A DNA stretch of 64,000 nt from Agromyces sp. Marseille-P2726 (GTDB taxonomy: Bacteria; Actinomycetota; Actinomycetes; Actinomycetales; Microbacteriaceae), in contig NZ_CADDWM010000014.1 of the NCBI RefSeq assembly GCF_902809835.1, forward strand, positions 248,001 to 312,000, given 5' to 3'. The number at the start of each line of letters is the position of its first letter. Position 1 is the stretch's first letter. The position numbers were made by a program, and so were the translations under genes. The notes under the pieces are model-generated. The model did not search any database, had not been told where the DNA came from, and worked only from the letters and a program-made list of their open reading frames with translations. Below, piece by piece: positions 1 to 9,131 of this stretch.

Positions 1-1687
1 GCGGCCAGACGGACCCGTTGTGGTAGCTCGCCGGATTGTACGCGGCCATGTCGGTCCCGAGCGTTCGAACGCCCCATCCGCTGAACATCTCGGGCGAGAG
101 CAGGCGCTCGGCGACAGCCTCCGCCTTGTCATCGTCGACGATCCCACTCCAGAGGCAATGGCCCATGTTCGAGGCGCAGGCATCCACGGGCCGCTTGTCG
201 CGATCGAGCGCGACGGCGAAGTACCCGCGATCGGGGAGCCAGAACCGCTCGTTGAACTCGCGTTTCAGGTCGTCGGCGCGCTCCAGCCACGTGTGAGCCG
301 TGTCGTCATCGCCCCGGTGCGACGCGAGCGTCGCCCGGGCGACGAACGCCGCGTACACGTATCCCTGCACCTCGCAGAGCGCGATCGGCGACTGGGCGAG
401 CTCACCGTCGGCGAAGTTGATGCCGTCCCAGGAGTCCTTCCAGCCCTGGTTGATCAGGCCGTGCTCGTTGAGGCGGTGGTACTCGACGAATCCATCCCCG
501 TCCCGGTCGCCGTACTCGCCCACCCAGTCGAGCGCCCGGTCGGCGGCTGCGAGCAGGCCGTCGCTGTCGGCGGGAAGGCCGCCCCACCGGGCCAGTTCGC
601 CGAGGACGACCACGAACAACGGCGTCGCGTCGACCGTGCCGTAGTAGACCGAACTGCCGCCGAGCGCCAGGTTGGTGGTGGCGCCGAGGCGCACCTCATG
701 CAGGATGCGGCCAGGCTCCTCCTCTGACGACGTGTCGACACGTTCGCCCTGCAACTCGGCAAGTGTTCCCAAGGTGCCGAGCGCGAGGGACGGATCGAGC
801 GGCAACGCCATGAACGAGGTGAGCAGCGAGTCGCGGCCGAAGAGTGCCATGAACCACGGGACACCGGCGGCCATCACCGGACGATCGGGATGCGCAGGGT
901 CGAAGATCCGAAGTGAACCCAAGTCACGCTGGCTCTGGCGGATGACGCGCTCCATCGCATCGTCCTCGAGCGACGACACGGGCGAGCCCGACTGCCAGGC
1001 GAGGAACCGTCGCTGCGGTGCTTGCAGGTTGCTGTCCTCGCCATCGGGGCCGAGGGCGACGCCCGCCCCTTCCCCCGACGGTGCGACGCGGATGCCGCGA
1101 GACCACGTGCCGCGAGGCTCGAGGACCACGTCGAACGCGATCCGGTCGCCGCGGAACTCGGCTCCGTCGGCCGACACGAGCAGGCTCAAGCCGTCGCCTC
1201 GAGGGGGCCCGATCCGGAGCCGGCCCAGCGCCTCCTCCTGAATGGGGCGCGGCCGGCGGGAGGCCCGTCCCTCCTTCACCTCGAAGATGTCGGCGAAATC
1301 CGCCTCGATCACGAGCTCGATGGAGAACGCCATCGGCTCCCGGGAGAAGTTCCGCAGCGTGATCTCCTCGAGGATTCCCACGCCCACGCGTCGGTCGCGT
1401 TCGACGATCAGCGGCGTGTCGGCCCGACCCGGCACGTGCCCCGCTCGCCCGACCATGAACGCCCGGAACGGCTCCGAGCTCATGCACGAGAGCGGCTCGA
1501 CTGGAGAGCCGTCGACGAGCAGGTTCCATCGGGAGACGATTCGCGTGTCGCGGAAGAAGGCACCGTGCGGCAGCTCGGGCAGCATGTCGCCGTTCTCCGC
1601 GGACACGCAGAACGAGGTCCCCTCGACGATGGTGACCGCACCTGGCCCGGCCGAGTTCGCGAGTGTGTCCGTATTCCAACCAGTCAT
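1..1687 (-). CDS. Glycogen debranching-type enzyme (amylo-alpha-1,6-glucosidase family), C-terminus off the window
   Basis: The minus-strand frame starting with ATG at 1687 stays open to the left edge, giving 562 visible residues. An upstream GAGGTGG is a good ribosome site. The N-terminus (GTSFCVSAENGD, then FFRDTRIVSRW) matches the N-terminal beta domain of bacterial glycogen debranching-like proteins (GDE_N_bis type). At the left edge the frame reads NPASYHNGSVWPH, the SYHNGSVWP signature of the amylo-alpha-1,6-glucosidase barrel. Family members are usually around 700 residues, so the last 100-150 are probably missing. The expected role is debranching or hydrolysis of alpha-glucans, but many members of this family are uncharacterised. 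No signal peptide is seen. It has no co-directional partner here, since the next gene on this strand ends 148 nt upstream of it. Confident on family, less so on substrate. Confidence 0.85.
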   Translation of the reverse strand, partial: MTGWNTDTLANSAGPGAVTIVEGTSFCVSAENGDMLPELPHGAFFRDTRIVSRWNLLVDGSPVEPLSCMSSEPFRAFMVGRAGHVPGRADTPLIVERDRRVGVGILEEITLRNFSREPMAFSIELVIEADFADIFEVKEGRASRRPRPIQEEALGRLRIGPPRGDGLSLLVSADGAEFRGDRIAFDVVLEPRGTWSRGIRVAPSGEGAGVALGPDGEDSNLQAPQRRFLAWQSGSPVSSLEDDAMERVIRQSQRDLGSLRIFDPAHPDRPVMAAGVPWFMALFGRDSLLTSFMALPLDPSLALGTLGTLAELQGERVDTSSEEEPGRILHEVRLGATTNLALGGSSVYYGTVDATPLFVVVLGELARWGGLPADSDGLLAAADRALDWVGEYGDRDGDGFVEYHRLNEHGLINQGWKDSWDGINFADGELAQSPIALCEVQGYVYAAFVARATLASHRGDDDTAHTWLERADDLKREFNERFWLPDRGYFAVALDRDKRPVDACASNMGHCLWSGIVDDDKAEAVAERLLSPEMFSGWGVRTLGTDMAAYNPASYHNGSVWP

Positions 1688-1835
1688 GTTCCACCACCTC
1701 TCGGCCCCGGCGCGACGGACCGTCAGTCCGGGAGCCCAGGCCGCTTCACCGACACGCTAGGTACTCCGGGCGCTCGCGGCGAGGGGATTGACCGAGTTCG
1801 GGGCGTCGGTAAGCTGCGCGGAGAGCTCCCTCCGC

Positions 1836-2252
1836 TCAGGCCGCGGCGCCGGTGATGTTGACGAGCCAGGTGATCCCGAAGCGGTCGGTGAGCATGCCGA
1901 ACGCGTCGCCCCATGGCGCGACCTCCAGCGGCTGGATGAACGTGCCGCCGTCGGCGAGCTTGTCCCAGTAGCTGCGGAGGGCGGCGTCGTCGTCGCCTGA
2001 CAGCGAGATCGAGATTCCGGCGGGCGCCCGGAACTCCATGTGCTTGGGCGTGTCGGCGCCCATGATCACCATTCCCTGGGCGCCCTCGAGCTGACCATGC
2101 ATGATGAGGTCGTTCTCAGCGGGGTCCTGCGCGGCCTGGAAGTCGGCGAACGTGCTCACGTTGAGGTCGCCTCCGAACACCGACTGGTAGAACTCCAGGG
2201 CCTCGCGGGCGTTGTCCTTGAAGTTGATGTAGGGGTTGAGCGTCACGGCCAT
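1836..2252 (-). CDS. VOC family protein (PhnB-like glyoxalase fold)
   Basis: A 138-residue protein with start ATG at 2252 preceded by GGGAGGACACC. The N-terminus NPYINFKDNAREALEFYQ and the later GAQGMVIMGAD and DRFGITWLVN segments are typical of the PhnB/3-demethylubiquinone-methyltransferase-like branch of the vicinal-oxygen-chelate superfamily. These are small single-domain proteins that dimerise to build the active site. The substrate cannot be read from sequence. It is divergent from an ArsR-type regulator followed by an SRPBCC protein and a second VOC protein, so the four genes probably form a functional neighbourhood under that regulator. A longer open frame reaching 2801 on this strand is antisense to the regulator gene and was not used. 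Confidence 0.85.
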   Translation of the reverse strand: MAVTLNPYINFKDNAREALEFYQSVFGGDLNVSTFADFQAAQDPAENDLIMHGQLEGAQGMVIMGADTPKHMEFRAPAGISISLSGDDDAALRSYWDKLADGGTFIQPLEVAPWGDAFGMLTDRFGITWLVNITGAAA

Positions 2253-2393
2253 GGTGTCCTCCCGGGTGGGTTGAGATCGTCGCACATGGTGGGTGCTCGT
2301 CGCGGCACCCCGCAGTTCGCGACCGTTCGGTTCGTTCCGTCCGGTCCGATTCTGCTCCCGAGGGGCGCTCTCCGCGAGGGTCTCATCTGGCGG

Positions 2394-2422
2394 TTGACGC
2401 GGAGTCGGCTCCGTCGTATCGT
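2394..2422 (+). promoter_or_regulatory. Sigma70-type promoter for the ArsR/SRPBCC operon
   Basis: TTGACG (2394-2399) and TATCGT (2417-2422) are separated by exactly 17 nt and lie 50 nt upstream of the GTG at 2472. This is the cleanest housekeeping promoter in the window. The inverted repeat at 2424-2441 lies immediately downstream, over the expected transcription start. Confidence 0.6.
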
Positions 2423-2423
2423 A

Positions 2424-2441
2424 ATCAACCAAGAGATTGAT
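2424..2441. promoter_or_regulatory. Candidate ArsR-type operator
   Basis: ATCAA (2424-2428), 8 nt, TTGAT (2437-2441) form an inverted repeat in an AT-rich patch. TTGATCAA (2437-2444) is itself palindromic. The position just after the -10 box would let the downstream ArsR-type protein block initiation. Assignment is inference from position and symmetry. Confidence 0.4.
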
Positions 2442-2471
2442 CAAGCACCGGGTTGACGAAAGGAGGCGGTC

Positions 2472-2873
2472 GTGATCCTCGATCCCAGCGCCGACGACCG
2501 CCTCGATCGCGCCTTCATGGCGCTCGCCGACCCGGTGCGTCGGCGCATCATCGCCCGTCTCAGCCGCGGGCCCGCCACGGTCAACGAGCTGGCCGAGCCG
2601 TTCTCGATCACCAAGCAGGCGGTCTCGAAGCACATCCAGGTGCTCGAGCACGCCGGCCTGGTCACGCGAACGCGCGACGCACAGCGACGGCCGGTGCATC
2701 TCGATGCGGCGGGACTCGAGGCCCTGACCGCGTGGATCGATCGCTATCGATTGATCCACGAGCAGCGGTTCCGCAACCTGGACGCGCTGCTCGCCACCCA
2801 CCGCGACTCGCAGGTCGCGGCATCCGACGCCGGCGCCACCGCCGGCACCGCAGAGGAAGCGACTGAATCATGA
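2472..2873 (+). CDS. ArsR-family winged-helix transcriptional regulator
   Basis: A 133-residue protein from GTG 2472, with AAAGGAGG 9 nt upstream. Residues about 12-90 form a winged helix: ALADPVRRRIIARL, then VNELAEPFSITKQAVSKHIQVLE with the recognition helix, then a wing. No CxC metal site is visible, so it belongs to the non-metal group usually paired with AHSA1/SRPBCC proteins. The C-terminal 25 residues are low-complexity Ala/Thr/Glu. It overlaps the next gene by 4 nt (ATGA), so both are translated together. It is probably an autorepressor acting at the palindrome at 2424-2441 and possibly on the divergent VOC gene. Confidence 0.9.
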   Translation: MILDPSADDRLDRAFMALADPVRRRIIARLSRGPATVNELAEPFSITKQAVSKHIQVLEHAGLVTRTRDAQRRPVHLDAAGLEALTAWIDRYRLIHEQRFRNLDALLATHRDSQVAASDAGATAGTAEEATES

Positions 2874-3352
2874 CCACCACCACCAACCCCGTCACCGTGT
2901 CGGCCCCCGAAGGCCTTCCCTTCATCGACATCGAGCGCGAGTTCGACGCGCCGGTCGCCGCAGTGTTCAACGCCCATCGCGACCCCGAGCTCGTCCGGCA
3001 ATGGCTGGGCCCGAACGGGTACGAGATGACCATCGAGCGGTGGGACTTCACCACCCAAGGCGGCTATCGCTACGTGCACACCGACGCCGAGGGCCAGTCC
3101 TACGGCTTCAACGGCACGTTCCACACGGTGCGCGAGAACGAGTTCGCGATCCAGACCTTCGAGTTCGAGGGCTACCCCGACGTCGTGGCGATCGAGTCGC
3201 TGACGTTCGAAGACCTCGGCGACGGTCGGACCCGTCTGCGCATCCACTCCGTCTACCCGAGCGTCGAGTCCCGTGACGGCATGGTCGCCAGCGGCATGGA
3301 AGGGGGACTGACCGACGGCTACCGGCGTCTCGACGCACTCCTCGCGGCCTGA
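2870..3352 (+). CDS. SRPBCC domain protein (AHSA1-like)
   Basis: A 160-residue protein with a START/Bet v1-like fold. IDIEREFDAPVAAVFNAH and LVRQWLGPNGY near the N-terminus and GMVASGMEGGLTDGYRRLD at the C-terminus are the usual AHSA1 landmarks (first beta strand, the RxW turn, and the long C-terminal helix). Proteins of this group bind hydrophobic ligands; their ligands are mostly unknown. It starts inside the stop of the ArsR gene (4-nt overlap), the standard ArsR-AHSA1 pairing in actinobacteria. Confidence 0.88.
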   Translation: MTTTTNPVTVSAPEGLPFIDIEREFDAPVAAVFNAHRDPELVRQWLGPNGYEMTIERWDFTTQGGYRYVHTDAEGQSYGFNGTFHTVRENEFAIQTFEFEGYPDVVAIESLTFEDLGDGRTRLRIHSVYPSVESRDGMVASGMEGGLTDGYRRLDALLAA

Positions 3353-3358
3353 TGCGAA

Positions 3359-3376
3359 CGGATGCCGCGGCATCCG
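3359..3376. repeat. 18-nt perfect palindrome of the GGATGCC motif
   Basis: CGGATGCCGCGGCATCCG is fully self-complementary and lies between the SRPBCC and VOC genes. It is a head-to-head pair of the short motif that is over-represented across the window. It may fold as a hairpin in the operon transcript, but it is not followed by a U-run. Confidence 0.6.
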
Positions 3377-3418
3377 CCCCACCACCACACCCGTACCCGC
3401 AATCCACCGGAGGACACC

Positions 3419-3859
3419 ATGGACTGGACGCTCGAGGTCGTCATCGTGCCGGTCACCGACATCGACCGCGCCATCGAGTTCTACCGCGACCAGGTCGGAT
3501 TCGACCTCGACCACGACACCGTGATCGGCGACCAGCGCTTCGCCCAGCTCACCCCACGCGGCTCGGGCTGTTCGATCGTCGTGGGCACGCTCCCATCGCA
3601 GAACGAGATGACGCCCGGCGCGCTGAAGGGAGTGCAGCTCGTCGTGGCCGATGCCGAGGCCGCTCGCGCCGAGCTGCTCGCGCGCGGCGTCGCTGCGAGC
3701 GACATCGTCGTGTTCGATGAGCGCGACGGCGGCACCTTCTTCGGCTTCGAAGACCCCGACGGCAACTCGTGGAGCGTGCAGCAGATCAGGGATCGCGCCG
3801 AGCATCCGCTCATCCCCGAGGAGTCACGGCGGCCGTTCGGGGCCGAGCAGCAGGCCTGA
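3419..3859 (+). CDS. VOC family protein (glyoxalase/bleomycin-resistance fold)
   Basis: A 146-residue protein from ATG 3419, with GGAGG 5 nt upstream. An alternative in-frame GTG or ATG near 3362 would precede this site and lacks such a signal. Sequence landmarks are VTDIDRAIEFYRDQVGF at the N-terminus and FGFEDPDGNSWSVQQI at the C-terminus, the two betaalphabetabetabeta modules of a canonical VOC protein. Glu in the DPDGNSW context and the N-terminal His/Gln positions would supply metal ligands, but the substrate is unknown. It follows the ArsR-SRPBCC pair by 66 nt on the same strand and is probably part of that operon. Confidence 0.85.
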   Translation: MDWTLEVVIVPVTDIDRAIEFYRDQVGFDLDHDTVIGDQRFAQLTPRGSGCSIVVGTLPSQNEMTPGALKGVQLVVADAEAARAELLARGVAASDIVVFDERDGGTFFGFEDPDGNSWSVQQIRDRAEHPLIPEESRRPFGAEQQA

Positions 3860-4007
3860 CGCGATCACCCGAGGCAGCGGATGCCGCGGGCCGGCCTCCG
3901 GGTTCGGCTCGCGGCATCGGCTGTCGCCTCATCCCCCATTCGACACCCCACTGGGGCATTGCATCGCGGCGGATCGGCGTGGATCATGTTCCCGGGGGTT
4001 CTTCTAG

Positions 4008-4610
4008 ATGGGACGGCAGGCCAAGGCGACCTGGATCGGCGAACACGGCGCAGCCGATGTCATCCTTCATCTCGAATCGGGAGGGTTGCAGATCTCGGGC
4101 GAGCGTCGCCTGACGGTCCCGCGCCATGCCTGGTCGCAGGTCGAGGCGAGCGACGGCGTCGTCTCGTTCGTCGCCCACGGCGACACCTTCCGATTCCGGC
4201 TGGGCTCGGCGGCGTCCGCATGGGCGGACGCACTCGCGACGACGCCCCCGTCGCTGGCCGAGAAGCTCGGCGTGTCGGGCGAGGCGACCGTCGCCGTGCG
4301 GGGTGAGCTGCCGCGACCCGAGCTCGAGGAGGCACTCGCGGATGCCGCGCGCGTCGCGCCGTGGGAGGCCGACGTCGTGGTCGTGGTCATTCGCACCGAC
4401 GCCGAGCTGGCCTCGCTGCCCGTGTGGTTCCGGGAATGCGGGGTCGACACGCACGTCTGGATCGTGCATGGCAAGGGCCGCGAGACCAGGGCCCCAGGCG
4501 ACGACGCCGTGCGTTCCGTGCTGCGGCCGGCCGGCTGGCGCGACACGAAGGTGAGCGCGGTGGCCGACACGTGGTCGGCGACGCGGTACACGCCGGCGAG
4601 GGCATCGTGA
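4008..4610 (+). CDS. Conserved hypothetical protein with DUF3052-like C-terminal part
   Basis: A 200-residue soluble protein from ATG 4008. The first 85 residues look like a beta-rich substitution-type domain (ATWIGEHGAADVILHLESG). The rest contains WEADVVVVVIRTDAELASL, WIVHGKGRETRAPGDDAV and GWRDTKVSAVADTWSATRY. That last run resembles the end of DUF3052 proteins (helix followed by a DxKVxAVxxTWSxxxF/Y motif), small proteins of unknown role common in actinobacteria. No signal peptide or membrane segment is visible. The gene is followed after 7 nt by the PhzF-like gene and likely cotranscribed. The DUF3052 resemblance is from memory of the motif and needs a profile search. Confidence 0.75.
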   Translation: MGRQAKATWIGEHGAADVILHLESGGLQISGERRLTVPRHAWSQVEASDGVVSFVAHGDTFRFRLGSAASAWADALATTPPSLAEKLGVSGEATVAVRGELPRPELEEALADAARVAPWEADVVVVVIRTDAELASLPVWFRECGVDTHVWIVHGKGRETRAPGDDAVRSVLRPAGWRDTKVSAVADTWSATRYTPARAS

Positions 4611-4617
4611 CGGCGTC

Positions 4618-5475
4618 ATGACCCGACCGAGGGTGCTGCGCTACGCCGCGTTCGCCGACGATCCCGACGGCGGCAACCCGGCCGGCGTGGTGCTCGACGC
4701 GGGGGGCCTCGACGACGCCGAGATGCAGCGCATCGCCACCGAGGTGGGGTACTCCGAGACCGCGTTCGTCACCGACGAGTCGGGCGGTACCCGTGTCATC
4801 CGCTACTTCTCGCCCGTCGCCGAGGTGCCGTTCTGCGGGCACGCGACGATCGCGACGGCGATCGCGATCGCCGAGCGCGATGGGCCCGGATCGGTGCGCT
4901 TCGCCACGCCCGTCGGCGAGGTCGTCATCGAGACGGCGGCGAACGGTGCCGGACTCCGTGCCGCGTTCACCAGCGTCGAGCCCGCGACGGAGCACTTCCC
5001 CGAGTTCGTGCTCGAGGCGCTGCTCGAGCTCATCGGCGTGGACCGGACCGACCTCGACGAGCGGTATCCGCCGCGCATCGCGTTCGCCGGCAACCGGCAC
5101 CCGGTGCTCGTGATCGCACGCCCCGCCGTCTTCGACGCATTCACCTTCGACCCCGGGGCGGCACGCGCGTTCATGGATGCGCAGGAGTGGCCCGCGACGA
5201 TCACGGTGCTGCATCGCCTCCCCGACGGACCCGGGGCCGTGCTCCGATTCGAGGCGCGCAACATCTTCCCGGTGGGCCGGATCACGGAGGACCCGGCGAC
5301 GGGTGCCGCGGCGGCGGCGGTCGGCGGATACCTGCGCGACCTCGGCGCCGTCACGCCGCCGGCCCGCGTGCTCATCGAGCAGGGCCGGCACGTCGGTCGC
5401 CCGAGCGAACTGACCGTCGACATCCCCGAGCACGGCGGCATCGTCGTGAGCGGGCACGCCGTGCCGATATCGTAG
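4618..5475 (+). CDS. PhzF family protein (isomerase/epimerase fold)
   Basis: A 285-residue protein from ATG 4618. The PhzF signature is present: FADDPDGGNPAGVVL at the N-terminus, GYSETAFV with the putative catalytic Glu47, FSPVAEVPFCGHATIATA, and RITEDPATGAAAAAV near residues 220-235. The family shares the two-lobed diaminopimelate epimerase fold. PhzF itself isomerises a phenazine precursor, but most relatives, including this isolated one, have unknown substrates. No phenazine genes are nearby. Length is normal. It lies between a hypothetical gene (7-nt gap) and an aldo/keto reductase (6-nt gap), suggesting a three-gene unit. Confidence 0.9.
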   Translation: MTRPRVLRYAAFADDPDGGNPAGVVLDAGGLDDAEMQRIATEVGYSETAFVTDESGGTRVIRYFSPVAEVPFCGHATIATAIAIAERDGPGSVRFATPVGEVVIETAANGAGLRAAFTSVEPATEHFPEFVLEALLELIGVDRTDLDERYPPRIAFAGNRHPVLVIARPAVFDAFTFDPGAARAFMDAQEWPATITVLHRLPDGPGAVLRFEARNIFPVGRITEDPATGAAAAAVGGYLRDLGAVTPPARVLIEQGRHVGRPSELTVDIPEHGGIVVSGHAVPIS

Positions 5476-5481
5476 GCGACC

Positions 5482-6471
5482 ATGCAGACTCGAATCCTCG
5501 GCCGCACGGGCCGCAGCGTCTCGATCATCGGCCTCGGCACCTGGCAGCTCGGTGCCGACTGGGGCGAGGTCGACGAGGCCGACGCGCTCGCGGTGCTCGA
5601 TGCGGCGCACGAGTCGGGCGTCACCCTCTTCGACACCGCCGACGTCTACGGCGACGGGCGCAGCGAGTCGCTCATCGGTCGATGGCTTCGCGAGCACCCC
5701 GACGCCCGCGTCACCGTCGCCACGAAGATGGGCCGACGCATGCCGCAGGAGCACGAGAACTACTCGCTCGAGCACTTCCGCGCGTGGACCGATCGCTCGC
5801 GTGCCAAGCTCGGCGTCGACACCCTCGACCTCGTGCAGCTGCACTGCCCGCCCACCTCGGTGTACTCCGACGACCGGGTGTACGACGCGCTCGACACCCT
5901 CGTCGACGAGGGCGCCGTCGCGAACTACGGGGTCAGCGTCGAACGGGTCGAAGAGGCGCTCGCGGCCATCGCACGCCCGCACGTGGCATCCGTGCAGATC
6001 ATCCTGAACGCGTTCCGGCTGAAGCCGCTCGACGAGGTGCTCCCCGCTGCTCGGGAGGCCGGCGTCGGCATCATCGCACGCGTGCCGCTCGCGAGCGGGC
6101 TGCTCTCGGGCCGGTACACGCTCGACACCCGGTTCCCCCAGGACGATCACCGCAACTTCAACCGCCACGGCGAATCGTTCGACGTCGGCGAGACGTTCTC
6201 AGGGGTCGACTACGCGACCGGGGTCCGCGCGGCGGCCGAGTTCACCGAGCTCGCTCGTCGGGCCGCCCCCGACGCCACTGCAGCCCAGGTCGCGCTCGCC
6301 TGGGTCGCAGAGCAGCCCGGCGTCAGCACCGTGATTCCCGGCGCCCGCACCCCCGAGCAGGCGCGCGCGAACGCGGCGGCGGGCTCCCTCGAGCTCCCCG
6401 ACGAATTCGGCGCCGCCGTTCGCGAGCTGTACGACCGCGAGATCCGGGCGCTCGTGCACGACCGCTGGTAA
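5482..6471 (+). CDS. Aldo/keto reductase
   Basis: A 329-residue TIM-barrel oxidoreductase. Catalytic residues can be assigned: Asp51 and Tyr56 (FDTADVYGDGRSE), Lys82 (VATKMGRR) and His121 (VQLHCPP). The C-terminal ISTVIPGARTPEQARANAAA loop is the NADPH-binding region of this superfamily. It is expected to reduce aldehydes or ketones with NADPH in the cytoplasm; the substrate is not identifiable. It follows the PhzF-like gene by 6 nt and converges on the phosphoketolase gene across the palindromic element at 6483-6565. Confidence 0.92.
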   Translation: MQTRILGRTGRSVSIIGLGTWQLGADWGEVDEADALAVLDAAHESGVTLFDTADVYGDGRSESLIGRWLREHPDARVTVATKMGRRMPQEHENYSLEHFRAWTDRSRAKLGVDTLDLVQLHCPPTSVYSDDRVYDALDTLVDEGAVANYGVSVERVEEALAAIARPHVASVQIILNAFRLKPLDEVLPAAREAGVGIIARVPLASGLLSGRYTLDTRFPQDDHRNFNRHGESFDVGETFSGVDYATGVRAAAEFTELARRAAPDATAAQVALAWVAEQPGVSTVIPGARTPEQARANAAAGSLELPDEFGAAVRELYDREIRALVHDRW

Positions 6472-6482
6472 GGCGCTCCTGC

Positions 6483-6565
6483 GGGTTGAGGAGCCCGCAC
6501 CGCGGGCGTCTCGAAACCCGTCTTCGCGAGCGGTTTCGAGACGCGCCTTCGGCGCTCCTCAACCC
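6483..6565. repeat. Composite palindromic (REP-like) element between convergent genes
   Basis: Nested inverted repeats: outer arms GGGTTGAGGAGC (6483-6494) and GCTCCTCAACCC (6554-6565), inner arms GTCTCGAAACC (6508-6518) and GGTTTCGAGAC (6532-6542). Each half also holds a small hairpin of its own (GCCCGC/GCGGGC and GCGCC/GGCGC). It could fold as a multi-armed structure on either strand and is well placed as a bidirectional terminator. The last 7 nt overlap the end of the phosphoketolase gene. Related sequences occur at 15465-15608, 16590-16640 and 26761-27007. Confidence 0.75.
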
Positions 6566-9009
6566 GAAGAGGGAGCGGGGCGGAACCGCCATCCCGTGAG
6601 CCACTCGGGGTCCTCGCCGTGTTCGTAGGCGGAGTCGCGCGCCGCCGCCCTGGCGGCGTGCCACTCGTCGGCGACCTCGGCGATGCCGGGCTGCCCGGCC
6701 AGCCCGGGTACGCGGTTCAGCACGTCGAGCGCGAGCCGGTACCGATCCAGGTCGTTCAGGTGCAGCATGTCGAACGGCGTGGTCGTGGTGCCCTTCTCGA
6801 TGAAGCCCCGCACGTGCAGGTTCGCGTGGTTCGTGCGCCGGTAGGCGAGCTGGTGGATCAGCGACGCGTACCCGTGGAACGCGAAGATCACGGGAGACGA
6901 GCGCGTGAAGATCGCGTCGAACTCCAGGTCGTTCATGCCGTGCGGATGGTGCGACGGGTCCTGGATCCGCATCACGTCGACCACGTTGACGAACCGCACG
7001 CTGAGCTCGGGCAGCCGTTCGCGCAGCAGTTGCGCGGCGGCGACGGCCTCCATGGTCGGCACGTCCCCGGCGCAGGCGAGCACGACGTCGGGCACGGATG
7101 CCGCGGGGTCGCCGGCGTCGAATCCCGGCTCGTTGCCCGCCCACTCCCACACGCCGAGCCCGGCCGCGACGTGGGCATCGGCCTCGTCGGCGGTCAGCCA
7201 CTGCGGCTGCGGCTGCTTGCCCGCGATCACCACGTTCACCCGGTTCTGCGTGTCGAACGCGTGTCGCATGACCGCGAGCAGCGTGTTCGCGTCGGGCGGC
7301 AGGTAGACCCGCACGATCTCCGCCTGCTTGTTGACGACCACGTTGAGGAAGCCGGGATCCTGATGCGAGAAGCCGTTGTGGTCCTGGCGCCACACGTGCG
7401 ATGAGAGCACGTAGTTGAGCGAGGCGACGTCGCCGCGCCACGGCACCTCCTTCGCCGATTCCAGCCACTTCGCGTGCTGGTTGAACATCGAGTCGACGAT
7501 GTGGATGAACGCCTCGTAACTCGTGATGAGCCCGTGCCGCCCGGTCAGGAGGTAGCCCTCGAGCATGCCCTGCATCAGGTGCTCGCTGAGCGACTCGATG
7601 ACGCGACCCGACCTCGCGAGATGTTCGTCGAGCGGATGCAGGTGAGCCGCCCACACGCGCGCGGTCACGTCGAACACCGCCCCGAGCCGATTCGACAGCA
7701 CCTCGTCGGGCCCGAACAGGCGCACGTCGTCGGGATTGCGGCGCACGAGCTCGGCGAACCAGGCGCCCATCGTCGTCATCGCCAGCCCGCTCGAACCGCG
7801 CTCGTCGGTGTCGACCTCGAGCGCGAACGGCGCGGTGTCGGGCAGTTCGAGCGGCTGCAGGGTGCCGCCGTTCGCGAGCGGCATCGCACTCATCCGCAGG
7901 TCGCCGGCGGGCCGCAGCGCCCCGAGTTCGGCGACGGGGCGCCCGTCGGCGTCGAAGAGCTCCTCGGGACGGTAGGAGCGGAACCACTCCTCGAGCAGTG
8001 CGAGGTGCTCGGGGTTGTCGCGCACCCCGGCGAGCGGAACCTGGTGCGAGTGGAACGTCCCCTCCACCTGCACCCCGTCGACCACGCTCGGGCCCGTCCA
8101 GCCCTTGGGGGTTCGCAGCACGATGGTGGGCCAGCGCGGCGCTTCATCGTCGAACGCGCCCGTGGTGGCATCCGCCCGGATGTCGGCGATGCGGTCGTAC
8201 GCGACGTCGATGGCGTCGGCCATTCGCGTGTGCACGAGCATCGGGTCCTCGCCGTCGAAGCCGCCTGTGACGAGCAGCGGGTCGTAGCCGTTGCCCCGCA
8301 GGAAGTCGACGAGCTCGGGCTCGGGGATGCGCGCGAGCAGCGTCGGGTTCGCGATCTTGAAGCCGTTCAGGTGCAGGATCGGCAGCACAGCTCCATCGGT
8401 CACAGGGTTGAGGAAGGTGTGCGCGCGCCAGCTCGCCGCGAGTGGCCCGGTCTCGGCCTCGCCGTCGCCGATCACGCACGCGACGACGAGCCCCGGATTG
8501 TCGAGCGCGGCGCCGAAGGCGTGCATGAGCGAGTAGCCGAGCTCCCCGCCCTCGTTGATCGATCCCGGCGTCTCGGGTGCGGCATGCGACGGGATGCCGC
8601 CCGGGAACGAGAACTGGCGGAACAGCACCTCCATGCCGGCGCGATCGGCGGTGACGGCCGGGAACAGCTCGGAGTACGTGCCGTCGAGCCACGTGTTCGC
8701 AACCATCGCCGGGCCGCCGTGCCCGGGCCCGCAGACGTAGAGCGTCGGCGTCCCGCGCTCGACGATCGCACGGTTCAGGTGCGCGTAGACGAGGTTGAGT
8801 CCGGGCGACGTGCCCCAGTGGCCGAGCAGCCGCGGCTTGACGTCGTCGCGACCGAGTGGCGCGTCGAGGAGCGGATTCCGCATCAGGTAGATCTGCCCCA
8901 CGCTGAGGTAGTTGGCCGCGCGCCACCACGCGTCGACGATCTCCAGCGGTACGGATGCCGCCTCGGCCGCTCGTTCGAATCCCTCGCGCCGCTCGACTGA
9001 CTCGGCCAT
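6559..9009 (-). CDS. xfp: Xylulose-5-phosphate/fructose-6-phosphate phosphoketolase
   Basis: An 816-residue thiamine-diphosphate enzyme from ATG 9009 (GGGGAGA upstream); the longer frame to 9105 has no such support. Landmarks are [40 protein letters not shown], the TPP/Mg motif GDGEAETGP (about residues 180-188) and the [16 protein letters not shown] block of the second half. Family enzymes split xylulose-5-P or fructose-6-P with inorganic phosphate to acetyl phosphate plus glyceraldehyde-3-P or erythrose-4-P, a phosphoketolase shunt to C2 units. Length is standard. No acetate kinase or phosphotransacetylase gene is adjacent. It is a single gene facing away from the AEC transporter and converging on the aldo/keto reductase. 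Confidence 0.96.
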   Translation of the reverse strand: MAESVERREGFERAAEAASVPLEIVDAWWRAANYLSVGQIYLMRNPLLDAPLGRDDVKPRLLGHWGTSPGLNLVYAHLNRAIVERGTPTLYVCGPGHGGPAMVANTWLDGTYSELFPAVTADRAGMEVLFRQFSFPGGIPSHAAPETPGSINEGGELGYSLMHAFGAALDNPGLVVACVIGDGEAETGPLAASWRAHTFLNPVTDGAVLPILHLNGFKIANPTLLARIPEPELVDFLRGNGYDPLLVTGGFDGEDPMLVHTRMADAIDVAYDRIADIRADATTGAFDDEAPRWPTIVLRTPKGWTGPSVVDGVQVEGTFHSHQVPLAGVRDNPEHLALLEEWFRSYRPEELFDADGRPVAELGALRPAGDLRMSAMPLANGGTLQPLELPDTAPFALEVDTDERGSSGLAMTTMGAWFAELVRRNPDDVRLFGPDEVLSNRLGAVFDVTARVWAAHLHPLDEHLARSGRVIESLSEHLMQGMLEGYLLTGRHGLITSYEAFIHIVDSMFNQHAKWLESAKEVPWRGDVASLNYVLSSHVWRQDHNGFSHQDPGFLNVVVNKQAEIVRVYLPPDANTLLAVMRHAFDTQNRVNVVIAGKQPQPQWLTADEADAHVAAGLGVWEWAGNEPGFDAGDPAASVPDVVLACAGDVPTMEAVAAAQLLRERLPELSVRFVNVVDVMRIQDPSHHPHGMNDLEFDAIFTRSSPVIFAFHGYASLIHQLAYRRTNHANLHVRGFIEKGTTTTPFDMLHLNDLDRYRLALDVLNRVPGLAGQPGIAEVADEWHAARAAARDSAYEHGEDPEWLTGWRFRPAPSSG

Positions 9010-9131
9010 CGTCTCCCCGTTCGCTCGGCTCGGCGTGCCCTTCGAGCGTAGGCCGCGGAGGTGCGGTGCGACCAGCGATAGCGTGGGGCGATGGCCCACG
9101 TGCACGCGGCGACCGACGGTGGCGATCGCCG

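Noticed and set aside
4618-5475. Phenazine biosynthesis cluster
   Set aside because: Only a PhzF-fold protein is present; no phzA-E/G genes are nearby, and most PhzF relatives have other roles.
4387-6168. Long minus-strand open frame (593 aa) opposite the PhzF and aldo/keto reductase genes
   Set aside because: High GC makes antisense frames long. The protein is low-complexity Arg/Val/Glu without motifs, while the plus strand encodes recognisable enzymes.
9010-9105. Upstream ATG 9105 for the phosphoketolase
   Set aside because: The additional 32 residues are not phosphoketolase-like and would overlap the divergent promoter; ATG 9009 has a good ribosome site.
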